Below, in pieces: positions 1 to 6,114 of a stretch of 6,827 nucleotides of DNA (its first letter is position 1; the number at the start of each line of letters is the position of its first letter). Under the pieces are notes generated by a model. The model was not told the DNA's origin. It made no database searches and worked only from the letters and a program-made list of their open reading frames with translations. The position numbers and the translations under genes were made by a program. The stretch lies in contig PMBV01000407.1 in NCBI GenBank assembly GCA_003153055.1, forward strand, positions 412-7,238, in the 5' to 3' direction. Origin of the DNA: Myxococcales bacterium (GTDB lineage: Bacteria; Myxococcota; Myxococcia; Myxococcales; Myxococcaceae).

Positions 1-1575
1 ATGGACGGCGCGATGAAGTTCGTCAAGGGCGACGCCATCGCCGGCATCATCATCACCGTCGTCAACATCATCGGCGGCCTCACCATCGGGGTGCTCCAGA
101 AGGGCCTGAGCGCGGGCGACGCGGCGAAGAAGTACTCGGTGCTGACCATCGGCGACGGGCTGGTCGGAATGATCCCCGCCATTCTCATCTCGATGGCTGC
201 CGGCATCATCGTCACCCGGGTGGGCGGCGACGAAGAGGGCACCCACCTCGGCAAGGACATCGGCTCGCAGGTGACGGCGTACCCGCGCGCCATCGGCATC
301 GCTGGCTCGATGCTGGTGCTCCTGGGCCTGGTGCCCGGCCTGCCGACCTTCGCCTTCCTGTTGCTGGGCAGCGCGGTCACCACCGGCGCCTACCTCCTGA
401 TGCGGCGGCAGAAGCAGATCGAGAGCGGAGAGCTCGACCCCAACGCCGAGGCGCAGGGAGAGAACGCAGGGGGCGCGCCGGCCTCGGCAGAGCCCCAGGC
501 GAAGGAGCCGATCAACCCCGACTCCGAGCTCTTCATCCCGGTGGTGACGCCCATCGTGCTCGAGGTCTCCGACGCCTTGGTGCCCTTCGTCGATTCGCGG
601 CAAGACGGCGGCAGGTTCCTCTTCGAGCTGGTGCCGTTCATGCGCGACGGGCTCTTCGTCGAGCTGGGCGTGAGGTACCCAGGCGTCCGTGCCCGCGGCA
701 ACCCTGGCCTGCCCCAAGGCGCGTACCAGATTCAAATCAACGAGGTCCCGGTGGTGACGGGGCAAGCGACGCTGGGGCACATCCTCGTCAATGACACCGC
801 CGATCGCCTGAGGCTGATGAACGTGGAGGGCTTCGAGGCGGTGAACCCGGCGACGCGGCAGCCGGCGGCCTGGGTGCCCGAGCACTACAAGGACATGCTC
901 GAGGCGTCGGGGCTCACCACCTGGGACGTCCCCGGCTACATGATTTTGCACGTGGCGGCGGTGCTCCGGCGGTACGCCCGCGAGTTCGTCGGGGTGCAAG
1001 AGGTTCAGACGATGCTCGACCAGCTCGAGAAGGCGTTCCCCGCCATCGTCAAGGAGGTCGTGCCGAAGGTCGTCACGGTGCTCAAGCTGACCGACATTCT
1101 CGGCCGACTGGTGGAAGAGGAGATCTCGGTCCGCGATCTGAGGGGCATTCTCCAGGCCATCGCCGAGCAGGGGCAGGTCGAGGCCGACAGCGTGATGCTG
1201 ACGGAGCACGTGCGCAGCGCCCTCAAGCGCTACGTCTCGCACAAGTACGCGCGCGGTACGAATACCCTCGTCGTGTATCTGCTCGACCCGCAGATCGAAG
1301 ATGCCATTCGCAGCTCGATCAAGCGCACCTCGGCGGGCACCCACCTGGCCCTCGAGCCCGACATCGCTCAGGAGATCGTCCAGGCGGTGAAGGGCGAGTG
1401 CGGACACCTCCCGCCCACGGCTCAGCGGCCGGTGATCCTCACCGCGATGGACATTCGCCGGTATGTCCGCAAGCTGCTCGAGTACGAGTTCAACCCACCG
1501 TTCTCGGTGGTGAGCTACCAGGAGCTGTCTCCCGAGCTGAACATTCAGCCGGTTGCGCGAATCAGCACCCGCTGA
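1..1575 (+). CDS. sctV: Type III secretion export gate protein SctV (FlhA/LcrD family), 5' end missing
   Basis: SctV is the large inner-membrane export-gate component of type III secretion; its cytoplasmic ring receives substrates and chaperones and couples export to the proton motive force. The window opens inside the conserved MDGAMKFVKGDAIAG motif, so the ATG at base 1 is an internal methionine; the first four membrane helices and the FHIPEP signature, roughly 160-190 residues, lie upstream. Visible here are about four membrane helices (residues ~13-34, 53-72, 97-114, 115-135), a Pro/Ala/Glu-rich linker (~138-172) and the complete cytoplasmic domain (~175-524). The C-terminus has DIRRYVRKLLE, then SYQEL and NIQPVARI, closer to LcrD/SctV than to flagellar FlhA, which usually has SYNE. 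No frameshift is seen. It ends 16 bp before the stop of the convergent FHA gene. The alternative, flagellar FlhA, is less likely but neighbours upstream are unseen. Confidence 0.93.
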   Translation: MDGAMKFVKGDAIAGIIITVVNIIGGLTIGVLQKGLSAGDAAKKYSVLTIGDGLVGMIPAILISMAAGIIVTRVGGDEEGTHLGKDIGSQVTAYPRAIGIAGSMLVLLGLVPGLPTFAFLLLGSAVTTGAYLLMRRQKQIESGELDPNAEAQGENAGGAPASAEPQAKEPINPDSELFIPVVTPIVLEVSDALVPFVDSRQDGGRFLFELVPFMRDGLFVELGVRYPGVRARGNPGLPQGAYQIQINEVPVVTGQATLGHILVNDTADRLRLMNVEGFEAVNPATRQPAAWVPEHYKDMLEASGLTTWDVPGYMILHVAAVLRRYAREFVGVQEVQTMLDQLEKAFPAIVKEVVPKVVTVLKLTDILGRLVEEEISVRDLRGILQAIAEQGQVEADSVMLTEHVRSALKRYVSHKYARGTNTLVVYLLDPQIEDAIRSSIKRTSAGTHLALEPDIAQEIVQAVKGECGHLPPTAQRPVILTAMDIRRYVRKLLEYEFNPPFSVVSYQELSPELNIQPVARISTR

Positions 1576-1591
1576 GCGACGGCCCGAGGGC

Positions 1592-2620
1592 TCAGGCTCC
1601 GGCCAGCAGCATGATGAGGATGATCAGCGCGATGAGGATCAGCGTGCCTCCGAACGCGAGCGCCACCAGGCTTCGCTTGTTGGAGAGGTCGAAGAGCTTG
1701 CTGGGGTTCGCCGGCAGCTCCTCCATCGGCTCTCCTTCGGGCGGAGGCTCCTCGCTGGCCGGCTCTTCTGGCGTGGGTTCGACCTCTCCCTGAGGCTCGG
1801 CCAGGGCTGGGTCTGGGTCAGGCTGGGCCGAGGCGACCGGCTCGGGGGCCTCCTCTTTGAGCCCCAGCGTCGGCTCGGCCTCGTCGGCGGCCGCCATCAC
1901 CAAGGGCTCGTCACGGGCCTCGGCCGGGTCGACGAACAAGAGCCGAACGCCGCCGATCTCGAGCTCGTCGCGGTCTTTCAAGGTGGCCCGGGTGACCCGC
2001 TTATGGTTCAGCTTGACGCCGTTGCGTGACTTGAGGTCTTCGAGCGTCACCCCCGACCAGTCGCGTCGAACCTTGGCGTGACGCCGGCTGACGAGATCGT
2101 CGGTCAGCACGATGTCGGCGCTCTCCTCGTCGCGGCCGAAGACGTACTCCTGACCTTCGTTGAGCTCGATGTGCTGGCCCTCTTTGGGGCCATTCATGAT
2201 TCGAAGGTACGAGTTGTCGCGCGCCCCGAGCCCCTTCATCACGATCTTGACCGCCCGCCGCGAGGCGATCTGGGTCTTGCCCGAGAAGGCCTCCGGCGAC
2301 AGATCGGTCACGCGATCGAAGGTGACGTCGAACTGGGCGATGGCGATGACGTCGCCGTTGCGCAGGAGGCGCTTCTCACTCTTGGGCAGCCGCTCTCCGT
2401 TGACGTGCGTGCCGTAGCTCGAGCCGAGATCCTCGATGAAGAACAGCGCCCCGTCTCGCGAGATGCGCGCGTGGTTCCGCGACACCGCCATTTGGGCCAG
2501 CACCACCTGGCATGACTGGTCGCGGCCGAGGTTGATGACCTCGTCGTCGAGCGTGACGACCCGCGCCTTGTCAGCGCTGCTCGCCTCGCTCTTCATCTTG
2601 ACGGTGAGACGCACGCCCAT
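1592..2620 (-). CDS. Double FHA-domain protein with a C-terminal membrane anchor
   Basis: A 342-residue protein with two forkhead-associated domains, which bind phosphothreonine peptides. FHA1 spans ~residues 3-103 with G32-R33, S47-R-N-H50 and N74. FHA2 spans ~138-230 with G162-R163, S178-R-R-H181 and S198-R-N-G201. Both keep the Arg, Ser, His and Asn positions that contact the phosphate, so both look binding-competent. A Pro/Glu-rich acidic linker (~232-308) leads to one hydrophobic helix (~318-340) ending two residues from the C-terminus, so the bulk should be cytoplasmic and tail-anchored. The first ATG is chosen because VRLTVKM supplies the first FHA beta strand; the ATG eight codons later would remove it. 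There is no clear Shine-Dalgarno; it starts 8 bp after the TPR gene stop, so cotranscription is likely. The FHA fold also occurs in the T3SS ring protein SctD, but SctD has a large periplasmic part, absent here. The link to secretion is inferred from position. Confidence 0.92.
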   Translation of the reverse strand: MGVRLTVKMKSEASSADKARVVTLDDEVINLGRDQSCQVVLAQMAVSRNHARISRDGALFFIEDLGSSYGTHVNGERLPKSEKRLLRNGDVIAIAQFDVTFDRVTDLSPEAFSGKTQIASRRAVKIVMKGLGARDNSYLRIMNGPKEGQHIELNEGQEYVFGRDEESADIVLTDDLVSRRHAKVRRDWSGVTLEDLKSRNGVKLNHKRVTRATLKDRDELEIGGVRLLFVDPAEARDEPLVMAAADEAEPTLGLKEEAPEPVASAQPDPDPALAEPQGEVEPTPEEPASEEPPPEGEPMEELPANPSKLFDLSNKRSLVALAFGGTLILIALIILIMLLAGA

Positions 2621-2628
2621 CGGGGTTC

Positions 2629-3663
2629 TTAGTCACGGACATACTGGTGGCAGGTCGAGACCTGGCTGCCAAACTCTGACTCGGAGGCGAACTTGAGGAA
2701 GTTCTTGCATGCGATGGTGGCGTTCTTCTCGTCGCTCCGGCCCTTGTACAGCTCGAACAGGCCGAAGTGGCACTGCGCGAATTTGGGGTCGTACTTGAGG
2801 CAGCGCTTGTAGGCCCGCTCCTCGTCGTTGACGAGCCCTTTGTCCTTGAACTGCATCGCGGCGGCATACTCGCTCTGAGGCGTCTTGGCGCCCGTCTGAC
2901 GCTCTTTGAGGTCGACCAGGGCCTTGCTCTGCAGGGCGCACTTCTTCTCTGCGATGATGATGTTGTTGCGGCACTGGGCGTTGCCCTCGTCGGTCTCGAT
3001 GCAGGTGCTGTAGGCGTCCTTGCCATCGCAGGGCCGGCCTGCCTCCATGTAGGCGTTGCCCAGCGAGAGCCACGCGGCGACGAACTTGGGATCGAAGGTG
3101 GTGGCCTTGGTGAGCATCTCGATGGCGCTCTCGTTGTCGCCCTCGTCGAGGGAGAGCTGCCCCAGCTGGCCCCAGGCGTCGGCGAGCTCGGGTCGAATCT
3201 GGAGCAGGGTCCGCAGCTCCTTCTTGGCCTTCTCGAAGTCCTTGGTCGCGATGCAGGCGAGGGCCAGGTTGTACCGTGCCTCGAGGTAGTCGGGGTTCAC
3301 CCTGAGCGCGCTGCGGAAGTTGTCCTGAGCGGTGTTGTACTTGAGCTCCTTCATGTAGAGCATGCCGAGGTTGTTGAACGCCTGGGCGTGGTCTTGGTTG
3401 TAGCGGAGCGCCTTGATGAAGTACTCCTTCGCCTTCTCGAACTGGCCTCGGTTGTAGGCGATGACTCCCTTGTTCACCCAGAGGTCGGCGTACTGGGGCG
3501 AGAACTGCAGCCCGAGGTCGCACTGATCCTCGGCTGACTGAAGGTCGCCCTTCGAGGTGTACAGCGCGCAGAGCTCGTTGGACTCGAGGGCGCGAGGGTG
3601 CGGCGCGGGCACGGCGCACGACACCAGGAACCCCAGGAGCGCCACCACGATTCGAGGCTTCAT
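2629..3663 (-). CDS. TPR-repeat lipoprotein
   Basis: A 344-residue tetratricopeptide-repeat protein, probably a scaffold for protein-protein contacts in the periplasm. The ATG at 3663 is chosen because it gives a short lipoprotein signal peptide (MKPRIVVALLGFLVSC) with C16 as the lipidated residue; Ala at +2 favours outer-membrane sorting. The longer frame from a TTG at 3699 adds 12 residues ahead of the signal and overlaps a likely -35 box. Five good TPRs cover about residues 26-194 (each roughly 34 residues, with G/A at positions 8 and 20 and Pro at the end), a degenerate one ~195-228 and one or two more ~264-326. Eleven cysteines besides C16 are present, ten of them in closely spaced pairs, which suits an oxidising compartment. 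It is the first gene of a likely two-gene unit with the FHA gene. TPR lipoproteins of the PilF/Tgl type act as secretin pilotins; whether this one does is speculation. Confidence 0.92.
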   Translation of the reverse strand: MKPRIVVALLGFLVSCAVPAPHPRALESNELCALYTSKGDLQSAEDQCDLGLQFSPQYADLWVNKGVIAYNRGQFEKAKEYFIKALRYNQDHAQAFNNLGMLYMKELKYNTAQDNFRSALRVNPDYLEARYNLALACIATKDFEKAKKELRTLLQIRPELADAWGQLGQLSLDEGDNESAIEMLTKATTFDPKFVAAWLSLGNAYMEAGRPCDGKDAYSTCIETDEGNAQCRNNIIIAEKKCALQSKALVDLKERQTGAKTPQSEYAAAMQFKDKGLVNDEERAYKRCLKYDPKFAQCHFGLFELYKGRSDEKNATIACKNFLKFASESEFGSQVSTCHQYVRD

Positions 3664-3670
3664 CGGCGAG

Positions 3671-3699
3671 AGTGTAAGGGACACCTGGGCCCCTCGCAA
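3671..3699 (-). promoter_or_regulatory. Predicted sigma70-type promoter of the TPR-FHA unit, leaderless
   Basis: On the minus strand TTGCGA (3699-3694) is followed after exactly 17 bp by TACACT (3676-3671). Seven bases then separate the -10 box from the ATG at 3663, so transcription should start at or within one base of the start codon. No Shine-Dalgarno sequence precedes the ATG. It is the best promoter match in the window because both hexamers and the spacing agree. Confidence 0.6.
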
Positions 3700-3706
3700 T
3701 CATTGC
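3696..3706. promoter_or_regulatory. Short perfect inverted repeat, possible operator
   Basis: GCAAT-C-ATTGC is an 11-base palindrome with a single central base. It overlaps the predicted -35 box of the TPR promoter and lies in the 94-bp divergent region between the TPR and beta-barrel genes, where a bound protein could affect both. A second, weaker inverted repeat, CGTT-GA-AACG, sits at 3710-3719. The arms are only five and four bases, so chance is a real alternative. Confidence 0.3.
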
Positions 3707-3744
3707 AGGCGTTGAAACGTGGCTGATATCCCTGGGTTAGGCGG

Positions 3745-3750
3745 TATACT
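3745..3750 (+). promoter_or_regulatory. Predicted -10 box of the beta-barrel gene, leaderless
   Basis: TATACT, one mismatch from TATAAT, lies 7 bp before the ATG at 3758, the same spacing as for the divergent TPR gene. The start of transcription would fall at about 3757-3758. No convincing -35 hexamer lies 16-18 bp upstream (3722-3727 reads gctgat); TTGAAA at 3712 is too far away. The G-run at 3751-3756 is too close to the ATG to be a normal ribosome-binding site. Confidence 0.5.
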
Positions 3751-3757
3751 GGGGGGT

Positions 3758-4297
3758 ATGTCCAGGACCCCTCGGAGCCTCGTCGTCGGCCTCATTGTCC
3801 TCGTGGCGGCGCCGAGCTGGGCCACGGCGAGCTTTGCCAACAAGGAGCTGGGTCTGGGGGTGTCGGCGTTTCTCTTGGAGCCCTCCAGCGACGCGCTGGT
3901 GACCTGGGGCGTGCCGGTCACCCTCGAGGGCGGGCTGTACCTCGAGAATGGCTTCGCGGTGTACGCGCGCATCCCTTTCATGCTCCTCAAGCAGACCGAC
4001 GGGGCGCTCAGGTTCGGCACCGGGGGGCAGGTGGGCTTTCGCTACCTCTTCCTCGAGGAGACGGTGCGGCCGTACATCATGTTCCAGGCTGCCGGGCTCT
4101 ACATCTTTCGTGACGCCACCACGGCGCCGAACTTCTTCGTGGGCCCCGGAGCGGGGGCCGGGGTGGACTTCTTCGTGGCCGACTCGGTTTCTATCGGTCT
4201 CAGGGCGACGGCCGACCTCTACCTCACGCTGACCAACACGCAGCTCAAGGCGCAGGTGTCGTTGGCCGGCGGCGTGTACGCCACGACCTATTTCTGA
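3758..4297 (+). CDS. Small secreted protein, probable outer-membrane beta-barrel
   Basis: A 179-residue protein not assigned to a named family. The ATG at 3758 is chosen because it starts directly with a signal peptide: MSRTPRS, a hydrophobic core LVVGLIVLVAAP, and an ATA cleavage motif ending near residue 24. A GTG at 3719 would add 13 residues ahead of the signal and precede the -10 box. The mature part is rich in Gly and aromatic residues, and alternating segments (about 30-40, 50-62, 66-75, 89-99, 104-116, 128-140, 144-156, 164-176) suggest up to eight beta strands, as in OmpA-like or OmpW-like small barrels. The last residue is Phe, the usual outer-membrane beta-signal end. No transport or enzymatic motif is seen. 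It diverges from the TPR lipoprotein gene and its 3' end overlaps the convergent RDD gene by 10 bp. Barrel topology is an inference from composition. Confidence 0.8.
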   Translation: MSRTPRSLVVGLIVLVAAPSWATASFANKELGLGVSAFLLEPSSDALVTWGVPVTLEGGLYLENGFAVYARIPFMLLKQTDGALRFGTGGQVGFRYLFLEETVRPYIMFQAAGLYIFRDATTAPNFFVGPGAGAGVDFFVADSVSIGLRATADLYLTLTNTQLKAQVSLAGGVYATTYF

Positions 4298-5079
4298 GCC
4301 CGCTGGCGCCGGGCCTTCTGGGCGGCCAGTGCCGCCGTCACCAGCAAGACCAGCTTCTCGTCAGACAGGTGCGCCGGGCGGGCGAGGTCGAGCTCGTCCT
4401 CGAGGCGTCGGGCCAGGGCCGCGAACAGGGTGAGGCGAGCCTCCATGCCGAGCTCTTCCCGCCGCAGCGCCGCGCTCAGCAAGGTGGTCTCTTCCTTGTC
4501 CGACAGGCGGCTCACCTGGCGTTGGAACTCGGGGTCACCGAGCAGGCTCGTATCGCCCTCGGGTCGCTCGAGGGCGGTGGGGATCTTGAGGCGACGCTCG
4601 CGGACGACGATGGTCCCGGCGAGCAGATCGCCCAGTCGCTGTTGGGAGCGGCTCAGCGCGGCAGCCACGCCTCCCACCAGGTAGAACAGCGGGAGCCGAT
4701 CGACCGGACGGGCCAGGTTTCGCAGCAGCGCCTGGGAGAGGCCGACCCTCACGCCGCTCTCCTGTAGCACCCTGAGGCCCATGACCCGCTTGCCGATGGT
4801 CTGCCCACTCCAGGCGACCTCCAGGGCGATCATGTAGCCCCAGTCGATGGCGAACCAGACCACGAAGGCCATCGCGCTGCCGACGCCGCCGAGCACGACT
4901 TCGGCGACCGAGAGGCCGATCATGAGGGAGCCGGCGAGGAGCCCGGAGATCAGCGTGTCGATGAGCCAGGCGAGGAAGCGGCTCATCAGCCCCGCCAGCA
5001 CGAAGTCGAACTCCACGTACTCGGGGGTCAGGACCCTATAGGTCCCGTCGAGCTCGAGCTCAGTCGCCGCGTCTGACAT
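4288..5079 (-). CDS. RDD family membrane protein with a charged C-terminal extension
   Basis: A 263-residue integral membrane protein of the RDD family, whose members have three membrane helices and conserved Arg and Asp residues; proposed roles include transport, but none is established here. Hydrophobic segments lie at ~34-58, 68-90 and 130-143. Family marks are R34 and D41 in SRFLAWLIDTL, the GQTIGKRVMGLRV segment (92-104), LLRNLARPVD (118-127) and QRLGDLLAGTIVV (147-159). Beyond ~165 follows a cytoplasmic, helical, charged extension of about 100 residues. Such tails occur in RDD proteins encoded beside SpoIIM proteins. The ATG at 5079 is preferred over the one at 5091, because the latter overlaps the likely -10 box TACAAT. 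It is divergent from the SpoIIM gene by 33 bp, which supports a joint function. Confidence 0.92.
   Translation of the reverse strand: MSDAATELELDGTYRVLTPEYVEFDFVLAGLMSRFLAWLIDTLISGLLAGSLMIGLSVAEVVLGGVGSAMAFVVWFAIDWGYMIALEVAWSGQTIGKRVMGLRVLQESGVRVGLSQALLRNLARPVDRLPLFYLVGGVAAALSRSQQRLGDLLAGTIVVRERRLKIPTALERPEGDTSLLGDPEFQRQVSRLSDKEETTLLSAALRREELGMEARLTLFAALARRLEDELDLARPAHLSDEKLVLLVTAALAAQKARRQRAQK
4298..4314. terminator. Weak GC hairpin just after the beta-barrel stop codon
   Basis: GCCCG (4298-4302) and CGGGC (4310-4314) can pair around a 7-base loop immediately after the TGA of the beta-barrel gene. There is no T-tract after it, and the site lies inside the 3' end of the convergent RDD gene, so it may only reflect GC-rich coding sequence. 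Confidence 0.15.
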
Positions 5080-5089
5080 GCCAGGAATC

Positions 5090-5095
5090 ATTGTA
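5090..5095 (-). promoter_or_regulatory. Predicted -10 box of the RDD gene
   Basis: TACAAT on the minus strand (5095-5090) lies 10 bp before the ATG at 5079. Transcription would start near 5083, leaving a leader of about four bases and no room for a Shine-Dalgarno. No good -35 hexamer is seen; its position would fall at the first codons of the divergent SpoIIM gene. Confidence 0.45.
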
Positions 5096-5100
5096 GCGCG

Positions 5101-5106
5101 TAGAGT
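5101..5106 (+). promoter_or_regulatory. Predicted -10 box of the SpoIIM-family gene, leaderless
   Basis: TAGAGT lies 6 bp before the ATG at 5113, so the transcript would begin at about the start codon. It matches TATAAT at four of six positions, and no clear -35 box is present at 16-18 bp. It is only 5 bp from the opposing TACAAT of the RDD gene. It is the weakest of the four similar sites; the repeated spacing is the main support. Confidence 0.35.
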
Positions 5107-5112
5107 GCGCCC

Positions 5113-6114
5113 ATGGAGCTGGCCGAGTTCGTCGAGCTCAAACGACCGAAGTGGGCGGCCCTCGAGGGGCTCCTCGACCGTGCCGAGCGGGGTGGGCTCA
5201 AGAGGCTCCCGCTGGAGGACGCTCGGGCCTTGTCCCGGCTGTACCGTTCGGCCTCCTCGGACCTGTTGTGGGTGCGAGGACGGGCCGGGTCATCTGAGGT
5301 GAGTGGCTTTCTCAACGATCTCGTGGGGCGGGCCTACGCCCTCACCTACCCGGGGAAGCGGGTGCGCCTGGGCGAGCTGGGGCGCTTCGTGGCCTTCGGC
5401 TTTCCCCAGTTGATGAGACGGGAGTGGAGGGTCTTCGTGGCCAGCGTGCTGCTGTTCTCGGCCGGCTTCGGCTTTGGCTGGCTGGGGATGATGGTCGACC
5501 CCAACGCCGCGCCGTACCTGGTCCCCGCGGAGCACCTCCACACCGACCCCACGGAGCGAGCCCAAACCGAAGCGCAAGATCCCGTCGCCGGAGCCGGGGC
5601 CCAGGCGGCCTTCTCGAGCTTCTTGTTCACCCACAACATCGGGGTCGCCTTCCTCGCCTTTGCCCTCGGGCTGACCGCCGGTGTCGGCACGGCCATCATG
5701 TTGTTCACCAACGGTGTGCTGCTCGGAGCCCTGGCCTGGGTCTACGCGTCGAAGGGGCTGGTCGGGTGGTTCTGGGCGTGGATCCTCCCTCACGGCATCC
5801 CCGAGATCACCGCCATCTGCATCGCGGGGGCGGCCGGCTTCATCTTGGCTCGTGGCCTGGTCGCGCCCCGCGGGCTCGCCCGGAGACAGGCGCTTCGGGT
5901 CGAGGCGGTGACGGCCGTGAGGCTCCTCTTGGGCACTCTCGCGCTCTTCATTCTCGCCGGGCTCATCGAGGGCACCATCTCGCAGATTCACCCGCCGCGG
6001 CTGTCGGTCACCTTCAAGGTGTCTTTCGCGCTCATGATCGGGAGCGGGGTCTACGCGTACCTCTGGTCGGGCGTGTTGCGGAAGCTGGTCAGCGAAGCTT
6101 CATCACCACGTTGA
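5113..6114 (+). CDS. SpoIIM (DUF95) family integral membrane protein
   Basis: A 333-residue member of the SpoIIM/DUF95 family. In Bacillus SpoIIM is part of the engulfment complex, but the family is common in bacteria without endospores, where it is encoded near MoxR, DUF58 and RDD proteins; its role there is unknown. The N-terminal ~100 residues are soluble and typical (FVELKRPKWAALEGLL, RLYRSASSDLLWVRGR). Membrane segments follow at ~106-128, 170-195, 196-212, 217-246, 268-288 and 299-318. Hallmarks are FGFPQLMRREW (95-105), THNIGVAF (173-180), TNGVLLGAL (199-207), PHGIPE (226-231) and E286 in a late helix. An extracytoplasmic loop (~129-168) is Ala/Pro/Glu-rich. The ATG at 5113 gives a normal family length and has no Shine-Dalgarno. 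The last 26 bp overlap the convergent zinc-ribbon gene. Confidence 0.93.
   Translation: MELAEFVELKRPKWAALEGLLDRAERGGLKRLPLEDARALSRLYRSASSDLLWVRGRAGSSEVSGFLNDLVGRAYALTYPGKRVRLGELGRFVAFGFPQLMRREWRVFVASVLLFSAGFGFGWLGMMVDPNAAPYLVPAEHLHTDPTERAQTEAQDPVAGAGAQAAFSSFLFTHNIGVAFLAFALGLTAGVGTAIMLFTNGVLLGALAWVYASKGLVGWFWAWILPHGIPEITAICIAGAAGFILARGLVAPRGLARRQALRVEAVTAVRLLLGTLALFILAGLIEGTISQIHPPRLSVTFKVSFALMIGSGVYAYLWSGVLRKLVSEASSPR

Noticed and set aside
1..3. ATG at base 1 as the true start of sctV
   Set aside because: It falls in the middle of a conserved FlhA/SctV motif, after the position where four membrane helices and the FHIPEP signature belong, so the gene is cut by the window edge.
1576..1600. 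Possible terminator hairpin between sctV and the FHA gene
   Set aside because: The only pairing seen is GCCC-GA-GGGC, whose two-base loop is too tight, and there is no T-tract.
2767..3537. A 256-residue plus-strand frame antisense to the TPR gene
   Set aside because: Val/Leu/Gly/Glu-rich mirror of the TPR codons, no domain or signal, and lies entirely within a well-supported gene.
3664..3699. Upstream TTG start for the TPR gene
   Set aside because: It would put 12 residues before the lipoprotein signal peptide and lies in the predicted -35 box.
2633..3703. A 356-residue open frame on the minus strand, nearly coextensive with the TPR gene in another frame
   Set aside because: Arg/Pro/Gly-rich translation typical of an out-of-frame reading of GC-rich coding DNA; the other frame gives clear TPRs and a lipobox.
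5080..5091. Upstream ATG for the RDD gene
   Set aside because: It overlaps the likely -10 box TACAAT and would precede the transcription start; the ATG at 5079 keeps the whole family region.
5290..5991. Long antisense frame across the SpoIIM gene, and the plus-strand frame 5424-6197
   Set aside because: Compositionally biased shadows; the SpoIIM frame has family motifs throughout.
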